Part shown: in pieces, positions 1 to 10,652 of the stretch
Layout of the letters: every line of letters starts with the position of its first letter
How positions within the stretch are numbered: position 1 is the first letter of the stretch
Source: UBA4742 sp963773335
Lineage (GTDB): Bacteria; Actinomycetota; Acidimicrobiia; Acidimicrobiales; Acidimicrobilacustridaceae
Length of the DNA: 64,000 bases
Reading direction: 5' to 3'
Assembly: GCA_963773335.1 (NCBI GenBank)
Contig: CAVZAT010000004.1
Coordinates: forward strand, 62,001 to 126,000
The notes under the pieces: generated by a model
What the model was told of the DNA's origin: nothing
The model's database searches: none
What the model saw: only the letters and a program-made list of their open reading frames with translations
Translations under genes and position numbers: made by a program

Positions 1-1
1 G

Positions 2-1087
2 CTCGAGTTCTACCGGCAGGCCGGTCGTCGCGGTCGCGATCGGCGCCTGGCCTGGCAGGCCCGCCTCGACGGCTGGAGCGGCGACCGGGTCGCGTTCGAC
101 GCGGCCCAGGCCGGCGTCGGCCTGGCCGGGTGGGAGGCCAAGCTGCCGACCTTCAGCACGGGTGACCAGATCGCCACGCGGGCGGCCAGCGCCACCTGCC
201 TCAACGCCATCGCCGCGGTGGTGCCCGGGATGCTGCCCGGCTCGGCCGACCTCACCGGTAACACCGGGGTGAAGCTCAAAGACGGAGTCACCCAGTCGGC
301 CGGCGACCCCGGTGGCCGCCAGGTCCACTACGGCATCCGCGAGCACGGAATGGGCGGCATCATGAACGGGCTGGCCAAGCACGGGGGGGTCCTGCCCGTG
401 GGCGGCACCTTCCTGGTCTTCAGCGACTACATGCGCGGCTCGGTGCGCCTGGCCGCGCTGTCCCAGGCCAAGGTCATCTACTCCTTCACCCACGATTCGG
501 TGGGCGTCGGCGAGGACGGGCCGACCCACCAACCCATCGAGCACGTGGCTGCCCTGCGCGCCATCCCCCAGCTACGGGTGATCCGCCCCGCCGACGCCAA
601 CGAGACCGCCGAGGCCTGGCAGGTGGCGGTCGATGCCGAAGGCCCCACCGCGCTCATCCTGAGTCGCCAGAGCCTGCCCGTGCTGGAGGGCACCGCCGGG
701 GGCGATCGGGTGGCCAGGGGCGGCTATGTCCTCCACGATCCCGAGGGTGGGCCGCAGGTGGTCCTGGTGGCCACCGGCAGCGAGGTCTGGGTCTGCGTCG
801 ACGCGGCCGGCGCCCTGGCCGAGGCCGGCGTGGCCGCCCGCGTCGTGTCGTTGCCCAGTTGGGAGTTGTTCGCCCTCCAGAGCGAGGAATACCGCGCCTC
901 GGTGCTACCACCGGGGCTGCCGACGCTGTCGGTGGAGGCGGGGACCACCTTCGGGTGGGATCGCTACGCCGACGACTCAGTGGGTATCGATCACTTCGGC
1001 GCCAGCGCGCCGGGCGCGATCGTGCTCGAGAAGTTCGGCTTCACCGCCGACAACGTCGCGGCCCGGGCCCGGGCCCTGATTGAATGA
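2..1087 (+). CDS. tkt: Transketolase, C-terminal part (5' end outside window)
   Basis: Transfers two-carbon ketol units between sugar phosphates with thiamine diphosphate (non-oxidative pentose phosphate pathway, cytoplasm). The frame is open from base 2 with no start, so about 361 C-terminal residues of a usual 650-700 are present. Visible are the pyrimidine-binding domain motif HYGIREHGMG (about residues 109-118 of the fragment, holding the Glu that activates the cofactor) and GEDGPTHQPIEH (about 170), followed by the C-terminal transketolase domain. The N-terminal diphosphate-binding domain lies off the window. The stop is close to or overlaps the transaldolase start, and 6-phosphogluconolactonase follows, so the three form a sugar-phosphate operon. 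Confidence 0.96.
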   Translation, partial: LEFYRQAGRRGRDRRLAWQARLDGWSGDRVAFDAAQAGVGLAGWEAKLPTFSTGDQIATRAASATCLNAIAAVVPGMLPGSADLTGNTGVKLKDGVTQSAGDPGGRQVHYGIREHGMGGIMNGLAKHGGVLPVGGTFLVFSDYMRGSVRLAALSQAKVIYSFTHDSVGVGEDGPTHQPIEHVAALRAIPQLRVIRPADANETAEAWQVAVDAEGPTALILSRQSLPVLEGTAGGDRVARGGYVLHDPEGGPQVVLVATGSEVWVCVDAAGALAEAGVAARVVSLPSWELFALQSEEYRASVLPPGLPTLSVEAGTTFGWDRYADDSVGIDHFGASAPGAIVLEKFGFTADNVAARARALIE

Positions 1088-1091
1088 GCGC

Positions 1092-2186
1092 ATGACCCGT
1101 CTCCAGGATCTCCACGCCCAGCAGGACCAGAGCCCGTGGCTCGACAACCTCAAGCGGGGTTGGATCACCAGCGGAGAGCTCGAACGATGGGTGGAGCGCG
1201 GCGTGCGCGGCATCACCTCCAACCCCTCGATCTTCCAGAAGGCGATCGAGGGCAACGCCGACTACGACGAGCAGCTGCGGTCCCTGGTGGCCGACGGCAC
1301 CTCCGTGGACGACACCTACTGGGACCTGGTCACCGCCGACATCAGCCACGCCCTGACCATCCTGCGGCCGGTGCACGACGAATCCGACGGCGTCGACGGG
1401 TACGTCTCGGTCGAGGTGGCCCCGTCGCTCGCCCGCGACACGGCCGGCACCATCGAGTCGGCCCGCCACCTCCACGAGACCATCGACGCGCCCAACCTCT
1501 ACGTGAAGATCCCGGGCACGGCCGAGGGCGTGCCCGCCATCCGCCAGATGATCAGCGAGGGCCGCAGCATCAACGTCACGCTCCTGTTCTCGGTCGAGCG
1601 CTACGGCGAGGTCATCGAGGCCTACCTGTCGGGCCTCGAGGCATGCCCGGGCGACCTGTCCCGTGTGTCCTCGGTGGCCAGCTTCTTCGTCAGCCGGGTC
1701 GACACCGAGGTCGACCACCGCCTCGACCAGATCGGGTCCGACGAGGCCCTGGCCATGCGGGGCAAGGCGGCGGTGGCCAACGCCAAGGTGGCCTACCAGT
1801 TGTTCCTGCAGCGCTTCTCCGGGCCCCGATGGGAGGCGCTGGCGGCGCGGGGCGCCCGGGTCCAGCGGCCACTGTGGGCGTCCACGTCGACCAAGAACCC
1901 GGCCTACCGCGACACCCTCTACATCGACGAGCTCATCGGCCCGGACACGGTGAACACGATCCCCGACGCCACCCTCGAGGCCTTCGAGGACCATGGCACC
2001 CTGGCCCGCACCGTCGACCAGGGAGTGGACGAGGCACGCGCCGACCTCGATGGGCTGGCCGCGGTCGGGGTCGATCTGGACGACGTCACCCGTGTGCTCG
2101 AGGACGAAGGCGTGGCGTCGTTCTCCAAGTCGTTCGACGAGTTGCTCGGCAGCCTGGCCGCCAAGGCCGAGAGCTTCCGCAGCTGA
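1092..2186 (+). CDS. tal: Transaldolase
   Basis: Moves a dihydroxyacetone unit from sedoheptulose 7-phosphate to glyceraldehyde 3-phosphate through a Schiff base. The catalytic Lys is in YVKIPGT (about residue 139). The N-terminal TSNPSIFQKAI motif and the later SVASFFVSRVDTEVD stretch fit the long actinobacterial transaldolase type of about 365-370 aa, and this one has 364. I chose the ATG at 1092, which gives an N-terminus aligned with the family. An in-frame TTG at 1080 would add four residues and overlap the tkt stop. No clear Shine-Dalgarno is seen, consistent with translational coupling to tkt. Confidence 0.95.
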   Translation: MTRLQDLHAQQDQSPWLDNLKRGWITSGELERWVERGVRGITSNPSIFQKAIEGNADYDEQLRSLVADGTSVDDTYWDLVTADISHALTILRPVHDESDGVDGYVSVEVAPSLARDTAGTIESARHLHETIDAPNLYVKIPGTAEGVPAIRQMISEGRSINVTLLFSVERYGEVIEAYLSGLEACPGDLSRVSSVASFFVSRVDTEVDHRLDQIGSDEALAMRGKAAVANAKVAYQLFLQRFSGPRWEALAARGARVQRPLWASTSTKNPAYRDTLYIDELIGPDTVNTIPDATLEAFEDHGTLARTVDQGVDEARADLDGLAAVGVDLDDVTRVLEDEGVASFSKSFDELLGSLAAKAESFRS

Positions 2187-2212
2187 ACTGACCGGACCAG
2201 CGGAGGGACGGG

Positions 2213-2899
2213 ATGCAGGGATCGCTGATCGTCGTCGACGACGTGGCCGCCGAGTTCGCGGCCCGCGTCGTCCAGGCGTTCCACACGCGCCCGAACGAGG
2301 GGTTCTCGTTGGTCCTGTCAGGGGGTGAGACGGCCCGGGCGTGCTACCAACGGCTGGCCGACCAGGCCGAGACGGGCGACGACCACCTCGACTGGTGGAA
2401 GGTCGACCTGTACTGGGGCGACGAGCGGTGCGTGCCCCTCGACGATCCCGATTCCAACTATCGCCTGGCCCGCGAGACCCTGCTGGAACGGGTGGGCGCG
2501 GCCAACGCCGCCTATCCCATGCGCTGCGACGAGGGACCAGATCCGTACCAGTTGCGGGTGGGTGAGCTGGGCCACTTCGATCTGGTGCACCTGGGGCTGG
2601 GCCCGGACGGTCACACCGCATCGCTGTTCCCCCACTCAGCCGCCCTGGATGCCGATCCGGGTCGGCTCGTGGTCATGAACGACGACCCGCTGGCCACCAA
2701 CCCGCATCGGCGCATGACCCTCACCTTTGCCGGGATCGCCCGCGCTCGGCTGGTCCTGGTCACGGTGGCCGGCGAGTCCAAGCGCGAGGCGCTGGCTCGG
2801 GTGGTGGCTGGCGACGATGTGCCTGCCGCGCGGATCTCCGCCGAGCAGGTCATCTGGCTGGCCGACGCGGCGGCCGCGGGCGATCTCGTCGGTGCTTGA
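2213..2899 (+). CDS. pgl: 6-phosphogluconolactonase
   Basis: Hydrolyses 6-phosphogluconolactone in the oxidative pentose phosphate pathway. The 228-aa length is normal. Family signatures are LVLSGGETARACY near residue 35, the WGDERCVPLDDPDSNY block near 70 and LGLGPDGHTASLFPHS near 125, which carries the catalytic region. A GGAGGG ribosome-binding site lies before the ATG. It is 26 nt downstream of tal and clearly co-transcribed. No glucose-6-phosphate dehydrogenase or OpcA gene, often next to pgl in actinobacteria, is seen on this side. Confidence 0.94.
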   Translation: MQGSLIVVDDVAAEFAARVVQAFHTRPNEGFSLVLSGGETARACYQRLADQAETGDDHLDWWKVDLYWGDERCVPLDDPDSNYRLARETLLERVGAANAAYPMRCDEGPDPYQLRVGELGHFDLVHLGLGPDGHTASLFPHSAALDADPGRLVVMNDDPLATNPHRRMTLTFAGIARARLVLVTVAGESKREALARVVAGDDVPAARISAEQVIWLADAAAAGDLVGA

Positions 2900-2916
2900 G
2901 TCGCGCACCCGGCCGA

Positions 2917-2922
2917 TAGGGT
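2917..2922 (+). promoter_or_regulatory. TANNNT -10 box before fbiC
   Basis: TAGGGT ends 7 nt before the fbiC ATG, with no ribosome-binding site between. This places the transcription start at or very near the start codon (leaderless). A TTGAGT lies 15 nt upstream as a weak -35. Confidence 0.4.
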
Positions 2923-2929
2923 TCGCCCG

Positions 2930-5276
<2,347 letters not shown>

Positions 5277-5278
5277 CG

Positions 5279-6317
5279 GTGGCGCGCCGGGCCCGCTACC
5301 GAACCGGCCACGACGAGCTCGACACCCGCATCGCTGAGCTGATCGAGGCGGCCGGCGTCAGCGACAACCAGGACCTGGTGTTCGAGATGGTCGTATCGGC
5401 CATCCGCATGGGCCGCGAGGCCGCTGATCGCGGCGACCTCAAGCTGGTCAACGCCGCGCTCAAGGAGCTGCGCTACTCGTTCCTCGTCTTCGAGCCATAC
5501 GGGGACGTGCCCAAGGTGGCCATCTTCGGCTCGGCCCGCCTGACCCACGATCAACCCTCCTACGCCATGGCCCGCGACTTCGGCCGGGCCATGGTGGAAC
5601 GCGACTGGATGGTGATCACCGGCGCGGGACCGGGGATCATGGAGGCTGGCATCGAGGGCGCCGGGCCTGAGCACGCGTTCGGGGTCAACATCGTGCTGCC
5701 CTTCGAGCAGGACGCCACTCCCCTGCTGGCCGGCGATCCGAAGCTCATCAACTACCGATACTTCTTCACCCGCAAGCTGACCTTCATGAAGGAGTCACGC
5801 GCCTTCGCGCTGCTGCCCGGTGGGTTCGGCACCATGGACGAGGGCTTCGAGCTGCTGACGCTCATGCAGACGGGACGCTCGCCCATCGCTCCGGTGGTGC
5901 TGCTGGCTGAGCCCGGGAGCACCTACTGGGAGGCGTGGCTGGCCTTCGTCACCGACGAGTTGGGGACACGCCGGCTGATCTCCGACGACGACCTCAATTT
6001 GGTCAAGATCACCCACGACATCGACGAGGCGGTCGAGGAGATCTGCGGCTTCTACTCGACCTTCCACTCGATGCGGTTCGTGGGGCGCCGGCTGGTGCTG
6101 CGGCTCAACCGTGAGTTGACCGACGTGGAGCATGGCCGGCCTCGACCGCGACTTCGCCGACATCGTGGTGTCGGGGACCTATGAGCGGGTGGGTGCGGCG
6201 CCCTCGGAGCTCGAGGACGGGGACGTGCCGGACCTCCCCCGGGTTGCCTTCCGCTTCGACCGGATGAGCTATGCCCGCCTGCGCCGCCTCATCGATCGCA
6301 TCAACGGGCGCGACTGA
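5279..6317 (+). CDS. LOG-family (TIGR00730-like) Rossmann protein; C-terminus in second frame
   Basis: Belongs to the lysine-decarboxylase-like/LOG family, whose characterised members are cytokinin riboside phosphoribohydrolases; the substrate here is unknown. Signatures are VAIFGSARL (about residue 83), VITGAGPGIMEAG (about 115) and the PGGFGTMDE nucleotide-binding motif (about 180). The GTG at 5279 sits just after the fbiC stop. The first frame ends at 6184 in a meaningless tail, but the usual C-terminal block (LDRDFADIVVSG... to ...RLRRLIDRIN) continues in the +1 frame to 6317. Removing one C near 6130 joins them. It is probably co-transcribed with fbiC, but nothing in the sequence ties it to F420. 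Confidence 0.82.
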
Positions 6318-6391
6318 TCGGCCCGGGGCTCAGGCGGCGCTCGCTCGACCGGTACAAGCGATGGCAAGCGCACAGGAACCTGGTCGAACAC

Positions 6392-6420
6392 TTGATCGGA
6401 CACGAGCGGGGGGCTAGCGT
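6392..6420 (+). promoter_or_regulatory. Promoter of the DUF222-HNH gene
   Basis: TTGATC (6392-6397), a 17-nt spacer, then TAGCGT (6415-6420), 7 nt before the ATG at 6428. Both boxes and the spacing fit a main-sigma-factor promoter. The short gap implies a leaderless message. Confidence 0.6.
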
Positions 6421-6427
6421 CGTACGT

Positions 6428-7682
6428 ATGTTCTCGGCGGAGCAGACGACGCGGCGCCGACCAGACAGCGACGGGCCGACCAGAGCGACCCGGCGCGGCT
6501 CGACCGGCTGGCGCAGCGGGGACGGACGCTGGCGACCCAGATCAGCGCCCTGCAGTCCGAACTGGTCGAGGTGGCGGCCGAGGTGGTCTCGCTGGAGGGG
6601 TCGTTGGCTGCTGGCACGGCGCGTCAGTGGCTGGCCTTCCAATGGGGCCTGACCCCGGCTGAAGCCGGACGGTCGACCCGCCTGGCCCGTCGACTGGCCT
6701 CCCTCCCCCAGCTCCGCCACGAGTTCGGCCGAGGCCAGCTGTCGGAGGGCACGGTCGACACGCTGGCCCGGGTGGCCACGCCCCAGAACGAGGCATCGCT
6801 GCTCGAGACGGCCCGGGTGGCCACCGCCGCCCAGCTGCAGACGCTGGTCCGTGACCATCGACGCGTGGCCGACGCCGATCACCAGTCGAACGAGGACGGC
6901 TCGTCCCCGAGGGTGACAGCTTCCGCTGGCACATCGACGAACGTGGCCGCTACCGATGGGGTGGCACGAGCGCGCCGCAGATCGGCGCCTCGATCGTGGC
7001 CGCCATCGACGCGGCTCGGGCCCGCGACCTCGACGACGCCGGCTCGGGGACTGAGCCACTCAGCAGTGGCGCCGCCCTGGCCCGAGTGGCTGACCAGTAT
7101 CTGGCCGGCACGGCTGATCACGAAGGCGTGCTGCCCGAGCGCTTCCTGACCATCGTGCACGTTCGAGACGGTGAGGCGTTCCTGCAAGATGGCGGGTCGA
7201 TCCAGACATCGGTGGCCGACCAGTTCGGCTGTGGCTGCTGGCTGGCGTCAGTGAGCAGCCGGGTCGGTCAGCCCGTCACCGCCACTGCACGTACCCGGCT
7301 GGCTACACCGACCCAGGTCCGCGCCCTGCTGGTGCGTGACCGGTGCTGCCAGTTCCCGGGATGCGGGCGGACCCGACACCTGCGGGCCCACCACGTGCGC
7401 CACCACGCCGACGGCGGCCCGACCCGGCTCGCCAACCTGATCCTCGTGTGCGCCACCCACCACCGGTTGATCCACCAACCAGGTTGGCAGGTCCAACGAG
7501 TCGGCCACCGATGGCGCTGGATCCACCCGAGCGGGGGTCGGCTCGAAGGCGTCCACCGTCCGGTTGCCGATAACGACGTCGCCGGGCGCCCCGATCTGCC
7601 TGACAGGCCCTTGCCGGCTGGTGATCCGTTGACCGAGTTCGGCCGTGACGTGGTGGTGCAGGCCTGGCGTTCGTCGGCCTGA
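6428..7682 (+). CDS. DUF222 / HNH endonuclease (13E12-repeat type), two frame breaks
   Basis: Member of the multi-copy actinobacterial DUF222-HNH family (REP13E12-like); its biological role is unsettled. The DUF222 part (LDRLAQRGRTLATQ..., GTARQWLAFQWGLT...) is read in one frame from about 6440 to 6895. The remainder, from VPEGDSFRWHIDERG on, is in another frame. It ends with a full HNH zinc-finger nuclease domain: CQFPGCGRT, LRAHHVRHHADGG and LVCATHHRLIH. A further shift is needed near 6430-6480 to connect the ATG at 6428, which has a good promoter. Both changes behave like single-base deletions. It could be a decaying family copy, but the clean sequence on each side and the other breaks in this window favour assembly errors. 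Confidence 0.8.
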
Positions 7683-7694
7683 CGCAGGGCGCGT

Positions 7695-7898
7695 TCAGTC
7701 CATCACGTCGTCGGGCTCGCGAAGCACGTTGATGGCCTTCTCCACCGCCCGTCGGGCGCGTGTCAGGCGCTTCTCGTCGACCGGGAGCTCGTGGCCACCG
7801 GCGTCGATCGATTCGCGCAACCGGGCGATGGCCAGGTCCGCCAGCTCCTCGGCGATGGTCTCGAGGCGCTGGCGGATATCGTCGAACTCTCCGGACAT
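7695..7898 (-). CDS. Small conserved acidic/helical protein of unknown function
   Basis: A 67-aa product, predicted mostly alpha-helical and highly charged (repeated Glu/Arg heptad-like stretches such as IRQRLETIAEELADLAIARL), possibly a short coiled coil. No motif gives a function. A GGAAG ribosome-binding site lies about 5 nt before the ATG. It is divergent from the Cys-rich gene at 7933, with 34 nt between starts, and convergent with the HNH gene. The charged helical composition and the ribosome-binding site argue that it is a real gene. Confidence 0.6.
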   Translation of the reverse strand: MSGEFDDIRQRLETIAEELADLAIARLRESIDAGGHELPVDEKRLTRARRAVEKAINVLREPDDVMD

Positions 7899-7917
7899 CC
7901 GGTCTTCCTACCGCAGA

Positions 7918-7923
7918 TACGCT
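7918..7923 (+). promoter_or_regulatory. TANNNT -10 box before the Cys-rich gene
   Basis: TACGCT ends 9 nt before the ATG at 7933, within the short divergent gap. It is a candidate leaderless promoter. Confidence 0.35.
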
Positions 7924-7932
7924 GCGCCCACC

Positions 7933-8676
7933 ATGGCTGCCCCCGACGCCTCCCGCCCCGACGATCTGCACGAGTGGCTCTCCTTCGACCTGGAAGGTGA
8001 GACCTTCCAGTTCGACGTCACCTTTCTCACCAGTCCCTGGACCTGCATCTTCGGGCACGGCTGCCCGGGTGTCCTCACCGGCCCGGCCGCGGACATGGAA
8101 CAGGGCTGTTGCAGCTACGGCGCTCACTTCACGGACAAGGCCGATCGCAAGCGGGTGGCCAAGGTGGCCGCCACCATGGGTGCCGGCGAGTGGCAGTTCA
8201 AGACGGAGGCCGAGGAAGCGGGCGGCCCCATCCACCGCAACGATGACGGCGAATGGGTGACGCGGATCCAAGACGACGCCTGCATCTTCCTGAACCGTCC
8301 GGGTCATCCCAACGGCGCCGGCTGCGCGCTGCACCAGGCCGCGCTGGCCCGCGGTGAGCGGTTTCTGGACTGGAAGCCCGACGTGTGCTGGCAGCTCCCT
8401 CTGCGCCTCGAGCACAAGGTCGACGAGAACGACCACACCACCAACGTGCTGCGCGAGTGGAAGCGGCGGGACTGGGGAGCCGGCGGGGTCGAGTTCCACT
8501 GGTGGTGCACTGATGCCGACGACGCGTTCGTAGGGCACCGTCCCGTCTACCAGGAGATGGCAGACGAGATCACCGAGCTCGTCGGCGAGGTACCCTTCCA
8601 GGCACTCGTTCGTGAGCTGGACCGTCGTCCTGGCGAGCAGCTCCTGGAACATCCTGCCCTCAAGAAGCGGCGCTGA
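7933..8676 (+). CDS. Cysteine-cluster protein, YkgJ/DUF3109-like
   Basis: A 247-aa soluble protein with conserved cysteines laid out as in YkgJ/DUF3109 metal-cluster proteins: CIFGHGC near residue 38, GCCSYG near 57, DDACIFLN near 115, GCALH near 130 and KPDVCWQLPL near 150. The cysteines probably bind a metal or iron-sulfur cluster. The biochemical role is unknown. Trp-rich stretches (HWWCTDADD) are unusual for the family. It ends 18 nt before the McrB-like ATPase gene and may be co-transcribed with it. The family assignment rests on the Cys pattern only. Confidence 0.7.
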   Translation: MAAPDASRPDDLHEWLSFDLEGETFQFDVTFLTSPWTCIFGHGCPGVLTGPAADMEQGCCSYGAHFTDKADRKRVAKVAATMGAGEWQFKTEAEEAGGPIHRNDDGEWVTRIQDDACIFLNRPGHPNGAGCALHQAALARGERFLDWKPDVCWQLPLRLEHKVDENDHTTNVLREWKRRDWGAGGVEFHWWCTDADDAFVGHRPVYQEMADEITELVGEVPFQALVRELDRRPGEQLLEHPALKKRR

Positions 8677-8694
8677 CGCGCCGACAGGAGCGCC

Positions 8695-9630
8695 ATGCGT
8701 GCCTTCACCGCCGAAGAGCTGGAACAGGCGGCCACCGACGAGGGGATGATCTTCCCCGACTTCGTGATCGATCAGCTGGTTGCGGCCGTCGACGCGGGCA
8801 AGCACGTGATCCTCACCGGCCCTCCCGGCACCGGCAAGACCACGTTGGCCTACCTGGCCGCCGACGTGGCCCGCCAGGCGATGTTCTGCACCGGCTACCT
8901 GCCCACCACGGCGACCTCGGAGTGGACCACCTTCGAGACCATCGGCGGCCTGCAGCCGACGCCCGACGGGCTCATCTACCGGCCTGGTCTGTTCGTGGAA
9001 GCCATCGAGAGCGGGCGGTGGCTGGTGATCGACGAGCTCAACCGGTCCAACTTCGACCGGGCCTTCGGCCAGCTCTTCACCGTGTTGTCGGGCTCGGCGG
9101 TGGTGCTGCCGTTCAAGCGCAAGGGTCAGCCCAACCCCTTGTCCATCGTGCCCAGCGGCGTCGAGCCCCCCGACAAGACCGACGTCATCCGGGTGCCGGC
9201 CAACTGGCGCATCATCGCCACCATGAACGTGTTCGACAAGAACCTCTTGTTCGACATGTCCTACGCCCTCATGCGCCGCTTCGCCTTCATCGAGGTGGGC
9301 ACGCCCGACGACTGGGCCTACGAGAAGCTGCTGCAGGGCCCCGGTGACCTGGTGGCCAAGCTGTTGCCCTTGCGCCGCTTCACCAACCTCGGTCCGGCCG
9401 TCTATCTGGACGCGGCCAAGTACGCGGCTCGTCGGGCCAAGGACGCACCCACCGAGTCACGTCTCATCTACGAGGTGTTCTACGCCTACTTCCTACCCCA
9501 GTTCGAGGGGATGGAGGACCGGCGGGCCACCACCCTGTACCGCACGGTGGCCCAGCTGCTGGATCCACCCGAGCAGTCCGAGGCTCAGCGCACCATCTCC
9601 GAGGTCCTCGGGGTCGAGCTGGCGGTGTGA
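8695..9630 (+). CDS. AAA+ ATPase of the McrB/MoxR type
   Basis: A 311-aa AAA+ ATPase. Walker A is GPPGTGKT at residues 42-49, Walker B is WLVIDELNR near 107-115, and the NWRIIATMNVFD sensor-1 region follows near 170. The 'DELNR' Walker B and 'ATMN' sensor are typical of McrB-like GTPases and ATPases, which also have MoxR relatives. There is no N-terminal DNA-binding or Vps4-oligomerisation domain: the protein is nearly all AAA+ core. A good AGGAG lies before the ATG. The stop overlaps the next start by 4 nt (GTGA), so it works with the downstream gene, which resembles McrC/DUF2357. Function is unproven. A chaperone-like MoxR role is the alternative to restriction or defence. Confidence 0.8.
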   Translation: MRAFTAEELEQAATDEGMIFPDFVIDQLVAAVDAGKHVILTGPPGTGKTTLAYLAADVARQAMFCTGYLPTTATSEWTTFETIGGLQPTPDGLIYRPGLFVEAIESGRWLVIDELNRSNFDRAFGQLFTVLSGSAVVLPFKRKGQPNPLSIVPSGVEPPDKTDVIRVPANWRIIATMNVFDKNLLFDMSYALMRRFAFIEVGTPDDWAYEKLLQGPGDLVAKLLPLRRFTNLGPAVYLDAAKYAARRAKDAPTESRLIYEVFYAYFLPQFEGMEDRRATTLYRTVAQLLDPPEQSEAQRTISEVLGVELAV

Positions 9631-10643
9631 CCGTCATCGAGCGGGACCTGCTCCCGGCCGGCGACGGTCCGGCCGACGCCTTTCTGGAGATCTGGAACCG
9701 GCTGTCGCGCCCGTTCGACGTCCCCCGCACCGTGTCGGCCCTGGTGGGGCTGCCGGTCAACGAGGTGGCCCAGATGGTGGGTGCCCGCCTGGCCACCTCG
9801 CCCGAGGCCGAGGGTCTGCTCGATGCCATGCCCACCGTGGTCCGCTCGCTGGCCACGTCACTGCAGACCCAGACCGAGCGCTGCCTGGGCAACCTGCGGG
9901 GACCGGTGCTGTGGAGCGAGACCATGTCGGCCCGCGCGTCGAGCTTCGGCGACGAGGGCCTGTTCGTCTGCAAGACCCCGTCGCGGGCCTACGACATCGA
10001 CGAGAACCGGGTGCTGGTGGCGTCGCTGCTCATGATCACCGACGCGGCCCGCGGCGCCGAGCACAACAACGAGCGCGCCCTCGACGATCCTCTCCTGCGG
10101 GCGGCCCGGCGCAACGGGAACGAGGCCAACCGATTCGCCCAGCACCCGTCGCTGGCCCGCGTCACCCGAGAGCGTCCCAACGCCCGGGCCATCAAGCGCA
10201 CCCGGTCGGGCAAGCACCGCAAGTCCTACCAGCCGGCCCTGGACATGCTCGAGCGCTTCGCCAACCCACTCGACGCCCAGGACGTCTGGGCGCTGTGCGA
10301 CGAGCGCACCCGGGCGCAGCATCAGGTGCTGGTGGGGTTGATGGATCGGCTGGAACAGCACGGCTCGACCCGTCTCCCCGCCTTCCGGGTGGAGCGCGGA
10401 GCGCTGTTCACCGGCCCGGTGCAGTACTACCACGGGCGCCGGCTGGGCGACCGCACCCACCTGTCGGGCATCGTGATCGGTCAGCTGCTGGTCGATGTCC
10501 CCGACCGGCTGCACGACCCGAGTCGTCGGCGGGCCGAGGCCCGCCTGGCCGCCCGATCCGGTTCGCGCGCCGCGATGGTGGTGATGGGAGAAGGAGATCT
10601 CGACCGGGCGGTGGAACGAGCCATCGAACTGGCCACGAGCTGA
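9627..10643 (+). CDS. McrC/DUF2357-like partner of the AAA+ ATPase
   Basis: A 338-aa protein translationally coupled (GTGA) to the McrB-like ATPase. The central block LRGPVLWSETMSARA followed by FVCKTPSRAYDIDENRVLVASLL resembles the DUF2357/DUF524/McrC core (conserved 'RP.G.I.W..T', then 'R..S.DTPENR'). I see no PD-(D/E)XK nuclease triad, so unlike true McrC it may have no cutting activity. A basic patch (RTRSGKHRKSY near residue 195) could bind nucleic acid or protein. No signal peptide or membrane segment is seen. The family link is an inference from pattern memory, and the function is unknown. Confidence 0.6.
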   Translation: MTVIERDLLPAGDGPADAFLEIWNRLSRPFDVPRTVSALVGLPVNEVAQMVGARLATSPEAEGLLDAMPTVVRSLATSLQTQTERCLGNLRGPVLWSETMSARASSFGDEGLFVCKTPSRAYDIDENRVLVASLLMITDAARGAEHNNERALDDPLLRAARRNGNEANRFAQHPSLARVTRERPNARAIKRTRSGKHRKSYQPALDMLERFANPLDAQDVWALCDERTRAQHQVLVGLMDRLEQHGSTRLPAFRVERGALFTGPVQYYHGRRLGDRTHLSGIVIGQLLVDVPDRLHDPSRRRAEARLAARSGSRAAMVVMGEGDLDRAVERAIELATS

Positions 10644-10652
10644 GGAGTACAG

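Noticed and set aside
1041..2621. Long minus-strand open frame opposite tal/pgl
   Set aside because: Composition (Arg/Pro/Gly/Asp-His rich) is that of the antisense of GC-rich genes; no start signal and no known family. The same holds for 3036-5174 (minus), 43203-47123 (minus) and 59767-62721 (plus).
5279..6317. Lysine decarboxylase
   Set aside because: The PGGFGTMDE motif marks the LOG/TIGR00730 family, for which lysine decarboxylase is a historical misannotation.
6428..7682. HNH homing endonuclease or intron-encoded mobile element
   Set aside because: The DUF222 domain plus C-terminal HNH is the ordinary actinobacterial 13E12-type family; no intron or inverted repeats flank it.
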